13,083 nt of DNA, taken from positions 1-13,083 of the forward strand of contig CABSFC010000078.1 in assembly GCA_902476875.1 (NCBI GenBank). The letters run 5' to 3'. Of this stretch, positions 1 through 7,500 are shown piece after piece. Both the position numbers and the translations under genes were made by a program. The notes below the pieces were generated by a model. The model ran no database searches, was not told the origin of the DNA, and saw only the letters and a program-made list of their open reading frames with translations. Origin of the DNA: an uncultured Oscillibacter sp. (lineage in GTDB: Bacteria; Bacillota; Clostridia; Oscillospirales; Oscillospiraceae). How positions within the stretch are numbered: position 1 is the first letter of the stretch; every line of letters begins with the position of its first letter.

Positions 1-31
1 CCCCCGTTCCGCTGTCCTTTGTATAAAACCG

Positions 32-1219
32 CTAGACACATGTGTCCAGCAGCATCCGCACCCGGCTTTCCACCGTGCCGTCCCGGGTGGAGGCGTCGTA
101 GTCCACGCCGACGATCAGGCTCCCGGGCAGGACGCGCTGGAGCAGGGCGAACTGGCCCCGGGCGTAAATATGGCCCGGCAGGCAGCCGAAGGGCATGACG
201 CCCAGCACTTTCCGGTAGCCCGCCCGGACCCAGGCGGCGGTCTCCGCCGACAGGAGCCAGCCGCTGCCCACGGCACAGGACACGGGGGTCAGGCCCTCCG
301 CCTGGGCTTTCAGCTCCCGATAGGGCGGCGGGACCGTGAAGCCCGCCGCCCGGAGGACGTCCACCAGCGCCTCCTGCCGGGCGGCGAACCAGTCCGCGGC
401 GGCCCGTCCGCCCAACCGGAGGGGCAGGGGGCCGTTGTCCAGGTGGGTGTCCATGTAGTAGAGGGCATACCAGCTCAGGCCGCCCACGGCCATCTCGCAG
501 CCATGCTTAGCCAGACAGGTCTCCAGGTCCCAGTTCCCCAGGCGGCAGTATTTGGTGTAGATATCCCCGACGACCGCCACCTTCTGCGCCTGTCGCTCCA
601 CGGTGGGGACGGCCCGGAAGTCCGCCGCCATCTCCCGACAGCGGCGGAGGACGGCCCGGGCGTCCGGAACGCGGGCATGTCGCAGCTCGCCGGAGAGACG
701 CTCCACCCAGCGGGTCCACAGGGCGTCCGTCTCGCCGCGGAGGGCCTCGTAGGGGCGCGCCTGATTCCGCAGCAGCATCAGCGAGTCCCCCCACAGCACG
801 GCGGCCGCGGCCCGGCGGGCCATGGCGGCGGTGACGGGCAGGGCGGCTTCCCGCGCGATGCCCCGGACGTTCAGGCTCAGCAGCTGGACCCGGGCAAAGC
901 CCGCCCGGTCCAGCACCGGACGCAGCAGGCGGATGAGGCAGGAGCCCCGGCAGGCGTCCCCCGCCTGGGAGATCAGAACGGCGGTGCGGTCCGGGTCGTA
1001 TCTGCCGCTTTGCAGGGCCGAGAGCACCTGTCCGGTGATGAGGACGAAGGGGTAGCACAGGTCGTTGTGGACGTGGCGCAGGCCCAAATTTTCAATATCC
1101 TCGCCGCCATCCAGCACCACGGCGTGCCGGCTTTCCGTTTCAAAGGCCCACCGCAGCAGGGGCCAGTGGGCGTCGAACAGGGCGGGAATCAACAGCGTGC
1201 GGGGAGTTCTCTCCGTCAT
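32..1219 (-). CDS. Acyl-CoA dehydratase activase-related protein, second of tandem pair
   Basis: A 395-residue protein of no established function. It resembles the C-terminal portion of the large clostridial proteins that join an activase of 2-hydroxyacyl-CoA dehydratase to a dehydratase-like region (COG3580/COG3581 group, recognised from memory). Visible motifs, in order: PRTLLIP near the N-terminus, HNDLCYP (Cys55), GDACRGSC (Cys90, Cys94), a Cys at 194, IYTKYC (Cys225), WYALYYMDTH (250-259), PFGCLPGH (Cys346) and VDYDAST. The recurring cysteines suggest an iron-sulfur cluster, which is inference. There is no signal peptide or membrane segment. The start is the ATG whose first bases overlap the upstream stop (ATGA), implying translational coupling. 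A longer reading would run about 180 bases into the upstream gene and is not credible. It is roughly half identical to its upstream neighbour, so a tandem duplication is likely. The left edge follows 31 bases beyond the stop. Confidence 0.8.
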   Translation of the reverse strand: MTERTPRTLLIPALFDAHWPLLRWAFETESRHAVVLDGGEDIENLGLRHVHNDLCYPFVLITGQVLSALQSGRYDPDRTAVLISQAGDACRGSCLIRLLRPVLDRAGFARVQLLSLNVRGIAREAALPVTAAMARRAAAAVLWGDSLMLLRNQARPYEALRGETDALWTRWVERLSGELRHARVPDARAVLRRCREMAADFRAVPTVERQAQKVAVVGDIYTKYCRLGNWDLETCLAKHGCEMAVGGLSWYALYYMDTHLDNGPLPLRLGGRAAADWFAARQEALVDVLRAAGFTVPPPYRELKAQAEGLTPVSCAVGSGWLLSAETAAWVRAGYRKVLGVMPFGCLPGHIYARGQFALLQRVLPGSLIVGVDYDASTRDGTVESRVRMLLDTCV

Positions 1220-2409
1220 GGCGCCTCCTCCAGCCGCTCGTCCAGCAGCATGCGGACGCGGCTCTGGACGGTGCCCTCGCCGGTGCTGGCGTCGTAGTCC
1301 ACGCTGACCAGGCGGACGCCGGGGAGCTTGCGCTGGAGGGCGGCGTACTGGCCTTTGCCGAAGATGTGCCCCGGCAGACAGGCGAAGGGCTGGACGCATA
1401 GAATTTTCCGATATCCCAGCTTTGCCCAGGCCGTGGCCTCGGCGGCGATGAGCCAGCCGTCGGCCACGGTGACGTTCAGCGGGGCGTAGCCCTCCGCCTG
1501 ACGCTTCAGGTCCGCGAAGGGCGGCAGCGTCTCAAAGCCCGCGCGGCGGAGGATGTCCAACATGTCCCGCTGGATGCCCGCCGCGTACCGCTCCAGCAGG
1601 CGGTACAGCTTCCGCTGGGCGGCGGCACCCTTCATGGCGTGGGTGTCCATGTAGTACAGGGCGTACCAGGTGACGCCGCCCACGCCGGTCTCGCAGTGCT
1701 CCGCCGCCAGATAGCGCTGGAGGTCCCAATTGCCCAGATGGCAGTATTTCGTGTAGATTTCGCCCACAATGGCCACCTTCTGCGCCTGCCGCTCCACGGT
1801 GGGGAGGGCTCGGAAATCAGCCGCCATCTCCCGGCAGCGGCCCAGCATGGCGGCGCGGGACAGGCTCCGGTCCCGCCGCAGGTCCTCGCCCAGACGCTCC
1901 ATCCACTGGCGCCACAGGGCTTCCGCCGCGCCGGGGACGGCCTCCCGGGGCCGGGTCTGGTCCCGCAGGATGGCCAGGGTGTCGCCCCACACGGCGCCGG
2001 CCAGGGCCCGGCGGACCATGGGGAGGGTGATGGGCAGGCCGGTGTCCCGGTCGATGCCCCGGACGTTCAGACTCAGCAGGGCCACGTCCGCGTAGCCGGT
2101 CCGGTCCAGCACACCGCGCATCAGCCGGATGCCGCAGGAGCCCCGGCACTCGTCCCCGGCCTGGCCGAACAGCACGCCGCAGCGGGAGACATCGTACTTC
2201 CCGGACCCCAGCGCCGACAGCACCTGGCCCGCCACCAGAAAGACCGGGTAGCAAAGCTCATTGTGGAAGTGCCGCAGGCCCAGCTCCGCCAGGTGGGGGT
2301 CGTCCCCGGTCAGCAGCACCGGCTCCCACGCCTCCGACGCGAAGGCGTGGCGCAGCAGGGGGAACCAGTCGTCCAGCAGGGAGGGGATCAGCAGGGTTCT
2401 CGGCGCCAT
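1216..2409 (-). CDS. Acyl-CoA dehydratase activase-related protein, first of tandem pair
   Basis: A 397-residue paralogue of the next gene, with the same blocks: RTLLIP, HNELCYP (Cys53), GDECRGSC (Cys88, Cys92), Cys192, IYTKYC (Cys223), WYALYYMDTH, QPFACLPGHIFGKG (Cys344) and VDYDAST. The family matches the C-terminal module of large activase/dehydratase fusion proteins, but no activase (ASKHA ATPase) domain is present here, so it is a stand-alone module of unknown role. A part in radical 2-hydroxyacyl-CoA dehydration or cofactor binding is only a guess. I chose the ATG at 2409 because GAGGTG lies six bases before it. An in-frame GTG at 2418 would add three residues and align its N-terminus with that of the paralogue, so it stays possible. 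It is first in its transcript, downstream of its own promoter and separated from leuB by a terminator. Confidence 0.8.
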   Translation of the reverse strand: MAPRTLLIPSLLDDWFPLLRHAFASEAWEPVLLTGDDPHLAELGLRHFHNELCYPVFLVAGQVLSALGSGKYDVSRCGVLFGQAGDECRGSCGIRLMRGVLDRTGYADVALLSLNVRGIDRDTGLPITLPMVRRALAGAVWGDTLAILRDQTRPREAVPGAAEALWRQWMERLGEDLRRDRSLSRAAMLGRCREMAADFRALPTVERQAQKVAIVGEIYTKYCHLGNWDLQRYLAAEHCETGVGGVTWYALYYMDTHAMKGAAAQRKLYRLLERYAAGIQRDMLDILRRAGFETLPPFADLKRQAEGYAPLNVTVADGWLIAAEATAWAKLGYRKILCVQPFACLPGHIFGKGQYAALQRKLPGVRLVSVDYDASTGEGTVQSRVRMLLDERLEEAP

Positions 2410-2439
2410 GACGCTCACCTCGTTTCATCCTTTGTATCC

Positions 2440-2468
2440 AGCATAGAGGAATTTGGGGCGGATTACAA
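2440..2468 (-). promoter_or_regulatory. Putative sigma-A promoter of the dehydratase-related pair
   Basis: Read on the minus strand: TTGTAA (2468-2463), a 17-base spacer, then TATGCT (2445-2440), each matching the sigma-A consensus at four of six positions. It lies just after the leuB terminator and about 30 bases before the ATG of the first paralogue, which leaves a short leader holding the GAGGTG ribosome site. The placement suggests this pair is transcribed independently of the leu operon. No start-site data exist, so it stays a prediction. Confidence 0.5.
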
Positions 2469-2480
2469 GAACAGAGCGGT

Positions 2481-2520
2481 TACAAAATAAACGGGCCTGC
2501 CGTCCGTGAACGGCAGGCCC
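2481..2520 (-). terminator. Intrinsic terminator of the leu operon
   Basis: A perfect 11-base inverted repeat (GGGCCTGCCGT at 2493-2503 and its complement at 2510-2520) with a 6-base loop. On the minus strand it is followed by GTTTATTTTG, a T-rich tract. It starts 25 bases after the leuB stop, so it ends leuACDB transcription. The plus-strand side has a weaker T run (about 2529-2534) and no plus-strand gene to terminate. Confidence 0.85.
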
Positions 2521-2545
2521 TGTCGGGGTTTTATTAAAGTGCTGT

Positions 2546-3616
2546 TCAGATGCGGCTTCTGATCTCCGCGCCCATCTCCCGGCAGCCCACCAGGGTGCCG
2601 CCGTTTTGCATGATATCGCCGCAGCGGAAGCCGTCCTTCAGGACGCGGTCCACGGCGTTCTCAATGGCGTTGGCCTCGGCGGCCATGTCGAAGCTGAACC
2701 GCAGCATCATGGCGGCGGCCAGAATGGTGCCGATGGGGTTGGCCTTGTTCTGGCCCGCGATGTCGGGGGCGGAGCCGTGGATGGGCTCGTACAGGCCCCG
2801 GCTGCCCTCGCCCATGCTGGAGGAGGGGATCATGCCGATGGAGCCGGTGATCTGGCTGGCCTCGTCGGACAGGATGTCGCCGAACAGGTTCTCCGTCACG
2901 ATGACGTCGAACTGGCTGGGGTCCCGGACGATCTGCATGGCGGCGTTGTCCACGTACATGTGCAGCAGCTCCACGTCGGGATACTCTTTGGCAACCTCCG
3001 TGACGGTCTTGCGCCACAGGCGGGAGGTGTCCAGCACGTTGGCCTTGTCGATGGAGGTGACGCGCTTCCGGCGCTTCCGGGCCATCTGGAAAGCCACGTG
3101 GGCCACGCGCCTGATCTCGTGCTCGGAGTAGGCCATGATGTCGGTGGCCTTCTGCTCGCCGTCCACCTCGGAGGTGGAGTGCTGGCCGAAGTACACGCCG
3201 CCGATCAGCTCCCGGACCACCACGAAGTCGATGCCCTTCGCCGCGATGTCCGCCCGCAGGGGGCAGGCGGCGGAGAGGTCGGAGAACATCCGGGCGGGCC
3301 GGACGTTGGTGTAGAGGCCCATGGCGCTGCGCAGCTTCAAAAGGCCCCGCTCCGGGCGGTTGGCGGAGGGCTGGCTGTCCCACTTGGGGCCGCCCACGGC
3401 GCCCAGCAGCACGCTGTCGGAGCTGAGGCAGGTGGCCAGGCTCTCATCCGGCAGGGGCACGCCGAAAGCGTCGATGGCGTTGCCGCCCATGGGGGCGTCC
3501 TGGTAGGTGAAGGTGTGGCCGAATTTGGCGGCAACGGCGTCCAGCACGCCCATGGCCTCGCCCACGATCTCGGGGCCGATGCCGTCGCCTTTAATGATGG
3601 CAATGGTCTTGTTCAT
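2546..3616 (-). CDS. leuB: 3-isopropylmalate dehydrogenase
   Basis: Oxidises and decarboxylates (2R,3S)-3-isopropylmalate to 2-ketoisocaproate with NAD+, the third step of leucine synthesis; cytosolic and normally a homodimer. The 356 residues match the usual length. Visible: KGDGIGPEI at 9-17, LLGAVGGPKWD at 70-80, the substrate arginines R96 and R106 around the GLYTNVRP block, RELIGGVYFG (R135, Y142), KANVLD (K191), metal aspartates D223, D247 and D251 in DNAAMQ and FGDILSDEAS, and the adenine-binding HGSAPDIAGQ at 280-289. The Asp that selects NAD over NADP was not checked structurally. Start: ATG at 3616, seven bases after GGGAGG. The in-frame GTG at 3622 lies only one base from that site and is unlikely. 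It is last in leuACDB, two bases after leuD, and followed by a terminator. Confidence 0.97.
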   Translation of the reverse strand: MNKTIAIIKGDGIGPEIVGEAMGVLDAVAAKFGHTFTYQDAPMGGNAIDAFGVPLPDESLATCLSSDSVLLGAVGGPKWDSQPSANRPERGLLKLRSAMGLYTNVRPARMFSDLSAACPLRADIAAKGIDFVVVRELIGGVYFGQHSTSEVDGEQKATDIMAYSEHEIRRVAHVAFQMARKRRKRVTSIDKANVLDTSRLWRKTVTEVAKEYPDVELLHMYVDNAAMQIVRDPSQFDVIVTENLFGDILSDEASQITGSIGMIPSSSMGEGSRGLYEPIHGSAPDIAGQNKANPIGTILAAAMMLRFSFDMAAEANAIENAVDRVLKDGFRCGDIMQNGGTLVGCREMGAEIRSRI

Positions 3617-3618
3617 GC

Positions 3619-4110
3619 TCACGCCTCCCTGGCCTTCAGGGAGGCCATCAGGCCGCCCTTGGCGATCATGTCCTTGATAAAGGGCGGGAAGGGCTCCGCC
3701 TGGTAGGTCTCGTTCTTCGTGACGTTGGTGATGACGCCGGTGTCAAAGTCCACGGACACCTCGTCCCCCGCGTCGATGCCCTCGCTGGCGGCTGGACACT
3801 CCAGGATGGCAAGGCCGATGTTGATGGCGTTGCGGTAGAAGATGCGGGCGAAGTTCTTGGCGATGACGCAGGAGACGCCGGCGGCCTTGATGGCGATGGG
3901 GGCGTGCTCCCGGGAGGAGCCGCAGCCGAAGTTCAGCCCGGCCACCATGATATCGCCGTCATGGACCTTGTTAATGAACTCCTTGTCGATGTCCTCCATG
4001 CAGTGGGAGGCCAGCTCCTGGTGGCTCTGGGTGTTCAGATAGCGGGCGGGGATAATGACGTCGGTGTCCACGTGGTCCCCGTATTTGTGTGCGATTCCGT
4101 GTGCGTTCAT
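3619..4110 (-). CDS. leuD: 3-isopropylmalate dehydratase small subunit
   Basis: The 163-residue small subunit (aconitase swivel domain) of isopropylmalate isomerase. With LeuC it converts 2-isopropylmalate to 3-isopropylmalate. The N-terminal block GDHVDTDVIIPARYL (11-25), FGCGSSREHAP (61-71) and AKNFARIFYRNAINIGL (84-100) are the swivel-domain signatures, with substrate contacts in the GSSREHA loop. The length is typical of the compact clostridial form rather than the roughly 200-residue enterobacterial one. The ATG shares its first base with the last base of the leuC stop (TAATG), so the two subunits are probably translationally coupled and made in equal amounts. GAGGAGG within the leuC end serves as ribosome site at about ten bases. 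A longer in-frame reading into leuC is an artefact. Confidence 0.97.
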   Translation of the reverse strand: MNAHGIAHKYGDHVDTDVIIPARYLNTQSHQELASHCMEDIDKEFINKVHDGDIMVAGLNFGCGSSREHAPIAIKAAGVSCVIAKNFARIFYRNAINIGLAILECPAASEGIDAGDEVSVDFDTGVITNVTKNETYQAEPFPPFIKDMIAKGGLMASLKAREA

Positions 4111-5375
4111 TACTTCATGACCTCCTCGGGATGAGAAATGTGTCCGGCAATACCGGAAGCGGCGGCCACGGCGGGGGAGGCCAGATAGACCTCGCTCTTC
4201 ACGTGGCCCATGCGGCCCACGAAGTTGCGGTTGGTGGTGGAGACGCACCGCTCGCCCTCCGCCAAAATGCCCATGTAGCCGCCGAGGCAGGGACCGCAGG
4301 TGGGAGTGGAGACGATGCAGCCCGCGTCCAGGAAGATGTCGGTGTAGCCCAGGCGCATGCACTCCCGGTAGACGCGCATGGTGGCGGGGATGACGATGCC
4401 CCGGACGCCCTTGGCTAAATGATGGCCCTTCAGAATCTCGGCGGCGGCGGCCATATCCGCCAGCTGGCCGTTGGTGCAGGAGCCGATGACGATCTGGTCG
4501 ATGGCGATGTCATGTCCCTCCCGGGCGCTGTGGGCGTTCTCCGGCAGGTGGGGATAGGCCACGGTGCAGTCCACGGTGGAGAGGTCGATCTCCACCGTGC
4601 GCTCGTACTCCGCGTCCTCGTCCGCCTCGTAGGCGGTCCAGGGGCGGTCCACCCGCTCCGCAACATAGGCGCGGGTCACGTCGTCCACGGGGAAGATGCC
4701 GTTCTTGCCGCCGGCCTCGATGGCCATGTTGCAGATGGTCAGGCGGTCATAGATGGTGAGGGAGGCAACGCCGGGGCCGGTGAACTCCAGAGACTGGTAC
4801 CGGGCGCCGTCCACGCCGATCATGCCGATGAGGGTCAGGATGACGTCCTTGCCGGAGACGTAGGGCCGGAGCTTGCCGGTGAGATACACCTTGATGGCGG
4901 AGGGCACCTTGAACCAGGTCTCGCCCGCCGCCATGGCGGCGCCCATGTCGGTGGAGCCCACGCCGGTGGAGAAAGCGCCCAGGGCGCCGTAGGTGCAGGT
5001 GTGGGAGTCGGCGCCGATGACCGCCTCGCCGGGGGCCACCAGGCCCTTTTCCGGCAGCAGGGCGTGCTCGATGCCCATGTCGCCCACATCATAGTAGTGG
5101 TCGATGTCGAACTTCCGGGCAAAGGCGCGGCACTGCTTGCACTGGGTGGCGGCCTTGATGTCCTTGTTGGGGGCGAAGTGGTCCATCACCAGGGCGATTC
5201 TGCTCTTGTCAAACACCTTGTCGAAGCCGGCGGCCTCGAACTCGTTGATGGCCACCGGGGTGGTGATGTCGTTGCCCAGGACCAGGTCCAGCCTGGCCTG
5301 GATCAGCTGTCCGGCCCGGACCTCTGGCAGCCCCGCGTGGGCCGCCAGGATTTTTTGCGTCATGGTCATTCCCAT
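4110..5375 (-). CDS. leuC: 3-isopropylmalate dehydratase large subunit
   Basis: The catalytic subunit (421 residues) of isopropylmalate isomerase, an aconitase-family enzyme with one [4Fe-4S] cluster that dehydrates and rehydrates isopropylmalate. The three cluster cysteines are visible: Cys300 in GSCTNG, and Cys360 and Cys363 in CGPCLG. Other family blocks are MDHFAPNKD (64-72), GADSHTCTYGALGAF (121-135) and NRNFVGRMGH (382-391). The length fits the shorter homoaconitase/isopropylmalate-dehydratase subfamily common in clostridia and archaea, not the roughly 465-residue enterobacterial type. The start ATG at 5375 has AAGGAG eight bases upstream; two further in-frame ATGs at 5369 and 5363 are less well placed. 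The 28-base gap to leuA holds nothing else. Confidence 0.97.
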   Translation of the reverse strand: MGMTMTQKILAAHAGLPEVRAGQLIQARLDLVLGNDITTPVAINEFEAAGFDKVFDKSRIALVMDHFAPNKDIKAATQCKQCRAFARKFDIDHYYDVGDMGIEHALLPEKGLVAPGEAVIGADSHTCTYGALGAFSTGVGSTDMGAAMAAGETWFKVPSAIKVYLTGKLRPYVSGKDVILTLIGMIGVDGARYQSLEFTGPGVASLTIYDRLTICNMAIEAGGKNGIFPVDDVTRAYVAERVDRPWTAYEADEDAEYERTVEIDLSTVDCTVAYPHLPENAHSAREGHDIAIDQIVIGSCTNGQLADMAAAAEILKGHHLAKGVRGIVIPATMRVYRECMRLGYTDIFLDAGCIVSTPTCGPCLGGYMGILAEGERCVSTTNRNFVGRMGHVKSEVYLASPAVAAASGIAGHISHPEEVMK

Positions 5376-5403
5376 AGTCTGATCTCCTTTTCCTCAAAAT
5401 CTA

Positions 5404-6918
5404 TCAAGCGTTTGCTTCCATGATTTTATTGATGCCGTTGACATAGGCCCGGATGGAGGACTCGATGATGTCCGTGGACAGGCCCGTGCCGGTGTAGGAT
5501 TCGCCGTTGCTGGGGTCCTCCAGCTTCACCACAGCCTCGCCGATGGCGTCCTCGCCGTCGGTGACGGCGTTCAGGCTGAAGCTCTCCAGCCGGATGTCCA
5601 TGCCCAGCATCCGGTTGATGGCCTTGAAGGACGCGTCCAGAGGACCGGAGCCGATGGCGACCTCCTCCAGTACCTCGTCGTCCCGCTTGAGCTTGATGCA
5701 GGAGGTGTTGGGCACGCCGTCGCCGGCGTTGATGACGTGGCTGACCAGGCGGCAGGCACCGTGGGTGTTGTTGCGGCGGTGGAGCACCAGGGCCTCCAGG
5801 TCGGAGCCGGTGATGTTCTTTTTCTTGTCCGCCAGGGTCTTGAAGCGGGCGAAGACGGCCTCCAGCTCCGCGTCGGTCAGCTCGTAGCCCATGGTCTCCA
5901 GCTTCTCCCGCAGGGCGTGCTTGCCGGAGTGCTTGCCCAGAACCATGGTGTTCTGGGGGACGCCCACCTCGGCGGGGGTCATGATCTCATAGGTCTGGGC
6001 GTTTGCCAGCACGCCGTGCTGGTGGATGCCGGACTCGTGGGCGAAGGCGTTGGCACCCACGATGGCCTTGCTGGGAGCGATGGGCACGCCGGTGATGTTG
6101 CTCAGGAGCTTGCTGGAGCGGTAGATCTGCTTAGTGTTGATGCCGGTCTCCGCGTCATAGTAGCTCCGCCGGGTCTTGAGGGCCATGGCCAGCTCCTCCA
6201 GGCTGGCGTTGCCCGCCCGCTCGCCGATGCCGTTGACGGTGCACTCCACCTGGGTGGCGCCGGCCTTGACGCAGGCCAGGGAATTGGCCACGGCCATGCC
6301 GAGGTCGTTGTGGCAGTGGACGGAGATGTCCACGTTCTCGATGCCGGCGACGTTCTGGCGCAGGTAGGTGATCAGGTCCGCCATCTCCTGGGGGGTGGAG
6401 TAGCCCACGGTGTCGGGCACGTTCAGCGTGGTGGCGCCGGCGGCGATGGCGTTGGCGTAGCACTGTGCCAGGAACGCCCACTCGGAGCGGGAGGCGTCCT
6501 CGGCGGAGAACTCGATGTCGTCGCAGAAGCTCTTGGCGTAGGCCACCATCTCGCTGATGCGGGAGAGCACCTGCTCCCGGGTCATCCGCAGCTTGTACTC
6601 CATATGGATGTCGCTGGTGGCCAGGAAGACGTGGATGCGGGGGTGTTTGGCCTCCTTCACGGCGTCCCAGGCGGCGTCGATGTCGCCCTTGGCGCAGCGG
6701 GCCAGGGAGGCCACCGTGCAGTTGGACACAGCCCCGGCGATGGCCTGGACGCTCTTGTGGTCCATGGGGGAGGCGATGGCAAAGCCGGCCTCGATGATGT
6801 CCACGCCCAGCTTCTCCAGCTGCTTCGCCATTTCAATCTTCTCGGAGAGGTTCATGCTGCAGCCGGGGGACTGCTCGCCGTCTCTCAATGTCGTGTCAAA
6901 AATCTTGATGCGCTTCAT
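5404..6918 (-). CDS. leuA: 2-isopropylmalate synthase
   Basis: Condenses acetyl-CoA with 2-ketoisovalerate to 2-isopropylmalate, the committed and feedback-controlled step of leucine synthesis. The 504-residue protein has a TIM-barrel HMGL-like domain with DTTLRDGEQSPG (8-19; R12 and metal ligand D13), HCHNDLG (metal ligands H201 and H203), GIGERAGNASLEE (230-242; N237) and the ESGIHQHGV linker helix region (295-303). A C-terminal allosteric LeuA domain spans about 385-500. The regulatory domain is intact, so leucine inhibition of the enzyme is expected. Start: ATG at 6918 with GGAGGAA about six bases upstream. A 48-residue in-frame extension would pass through the T-box terminator and is rejected. 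It is the first gene after the T-box leader. Confidence 0.97.
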   Translation of the reverse strand: MKRIKIFDTTLRDGEQSPGCSMNLSEKIEMAKQLEKLGVDIIEAGFAIASPMDHKSVQAIAGAVSNCTVASLARCAKGDIDAAWDAVKEAKHPRIHVFLATSDIHMEYKLRMTREQVLSRISEMVAYAKSFCDDIEFSAEDASRSEWAFLAQCYANAIAAGATTLNVPDTVGYSTPQEMADLITYLRQNVAGIENVDISVHCHNDLGMAVANSLACVKAGATQVECTVNGIGERAGNASLEELAMALKTRRSYYDAETGINTKQIYRSSKLLSNITGVPIAPSKAIVGANAFAHESGIHQHGVLANAQTYEIMTPAEVGVPQNTMVLGKHSGKHALREKLETMGYELTDAELEAVFARFKTLADKKKNITGSDLEALVLHRRNNTHGACRLVSHVINAGDGVPNTSCIKLKRDDEVLEEVAIGSGPLDASFKAINRMLGMDIRLESFSLNAVTDGEDAIGEAVVKLEDPSNGESYTGTGLSTDIIESSIRAYVNGINKIMEANA

Positions 6919-6961
6919 GCTTGCTTCCTCCTGGTTTCTATATGAAAATATGATAGACAAC

Positions 6962-7002
6962 AAAAAAGCCTCCGTCCCCTCCATTTTAGAAGAGACGAAA
7001 GC
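6962..7002 (-). terminator. T-box terminator hairpin upstream of leuA
   Basis: On the minus strand GCTTTCGTCTCTTCT (7002-6988) pairs along all 15 positions, with several G-U pairs, with GGAGGGGACGGAGGC (6982-6968) around a five-base loop, then six T (6967-6962). The 5' arm is the same segment that closes the T-box antiterminator, so the two folds exclude each other, which is the switch. Confidence 0.92.
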
Positions 7003-7257
7003 CTGAACTTCCGCGGTACCACTCTCATTGGCATAACATATGCCCGCTCCCGGCATCGGCACGGCACCGCCGCGCGAATCCCGCCTCTCTGGTAACGGTG
7101 AGGAAACCCGTTTCCGCCTAAACCCGCGGTCTCAGCGGAAATACTCGAGGGCCAGTGACGTCCATCCTCTTCGCATTGCCTCGCAGCGGCCGGCAACTCT
7201 CTGAAGCGTCCGGGAAGGACTTTCTCCCTGTCATCGTATCTGTTCAATTTGCTGTTG
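6962..7257 (-). promoter_or_regulatory. T-box riboswitch leader of leuACDB, probable Val specifier
   Basis: A tRNA-sensing leader of about 300 nt read on the minus strand. Stem I: AGAGAG (7202-7197), then UUGCC/GGCAA (7196-7192 with 7180-7176) closing an apical loop with GCUGCGA. The specifier-loop 3' strand has GUCACU at 7159-7154; in the usual XXX-ACC/U setting the codon is GUC (7159-7157), for valine. A stem III-like hairpin, GGCAUA/UAUGCC, precedes the T-box. The T-box sequence GAGTGGTACCGCGG is at 7024-7011. Antiterminator: AGAG/CUCU (7025-7022 with 6994-6991), the canonical seven-base bulge UGGUACC (7021-7015), and GCGGAAG/CUUUCGU (7014-7008 with 7001-6995). The bulge UGGU fits a tRNA ending ACCA, as expected for Val, Leu and Ile tRNAs. 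Uncharged tRNA should stabilise the antiterminator and switch leuACDB on. T-box identity is very secure; the specifier is by eye. Confidence 0.93.
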
Positions 7258-7263
7258 TACCTT

Positions 7264-7292
7264 AAAATACAGGAACCGGCCCGTCTTGTCAA
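7264..7292 (-). promoter_or_regulatory. Promoter of the leu operon
   Basis: Read on the minus strand: a perfect TTGACA (7292-7287), a 17-base spacer and TATTTT (7269-7264). Transcription would start near 7257, right before the T-box stem I, giving a leader of about 340 nt to leuA. Confidence 0.8.
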
Positions 7293-7471
7293 GAGAAAAT
7301 TTTTCGGAAACGGAGCGAAAAACGCGCGGAAATGCGTTGTCTGGAAAAAAATCCAGCCCACGATTTGGAGAAAAACGGAAATGAACCTGGTGCTTTCAAC
7401 ATGAGAGGTTGACATAAAAAAATTAAAATCGTTGAAATATACAGAAAAAGTCCGAAAAACATATTTTGCAG
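7293..7471 (+). other. AT-rich spacer between divergent promoters
   Basis: About 180 bases of A-rich sequence between the leu and ilv promoters with no credible gene on either strand. It contains a perfect TTGACA at 7409-7414 but no matching -10 element at a usual distance. It also holds CCGAAA at 7452-7457, which pairs with TTTCGG at 7478-7483 across the ilv -35 region. It may hold an operator for both operons, but nothing in it identifies a regulator. Confidence 0.5.
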
Positions 7472-7500
7472 TTGCGCTTTCGGGGGAGGATATGTATAAT
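7472..7500 (+). promoter_or_regulatory. Putative promoter of the ilv operon
   Basis: A perfect TATAAT (7495-7500) preceded by 17 bases and a weak -35, TTGCGC (7472-7477). It lies 81 bases before the leader ORF start, so the transcript would begin near 7507 and include the leader ORF, the attenuator terminator and ilvB. The poor -35 hints at an activator or modest constitutive strength, which is inference. Confidence 0.6.

Noticed and set aside
35..46. Perfect 12-base palindrome GACACATGTGTC
   Set aside because: It lies in the last codons of the dehydratase-related gene with no T tract; probably chance.
32..1399. N-terminally extended version of the second dehydratase-related gene
   Set aside because: The extra 60 residues are Arg/Pro/Gly-rich out-of-frame translation of its upstream neighbour; the ATGA start at 1219 matches the paralogue's N-terminus.
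5737..6945. Long open frames antisense to genes (also at 2606-3706, 4419-5423 and 7744-9036)
   Set aside because: Their Gly/Ala/Val/His-rich translations are the mirror of GC-biased third positions in leu and ilv genes; no recognisable motifs or ribosome sites.
5404..7062. leuA with a 48-residue N-terminal extension
   Set aside because: It would read through the T-box terminator, and the ATG at 6918 has a good ribosome site and starts the conserved KIFDTTLRDGEQ region.
7297..7311. CodY-like box (about 10 of 15 matches to AATTTTCWGAAAATT) just upstream of the leu promoter
   Set aside because: Five mismatches in A/T-rich DNA is weak, and I cannot tell whether this organism has CodY.
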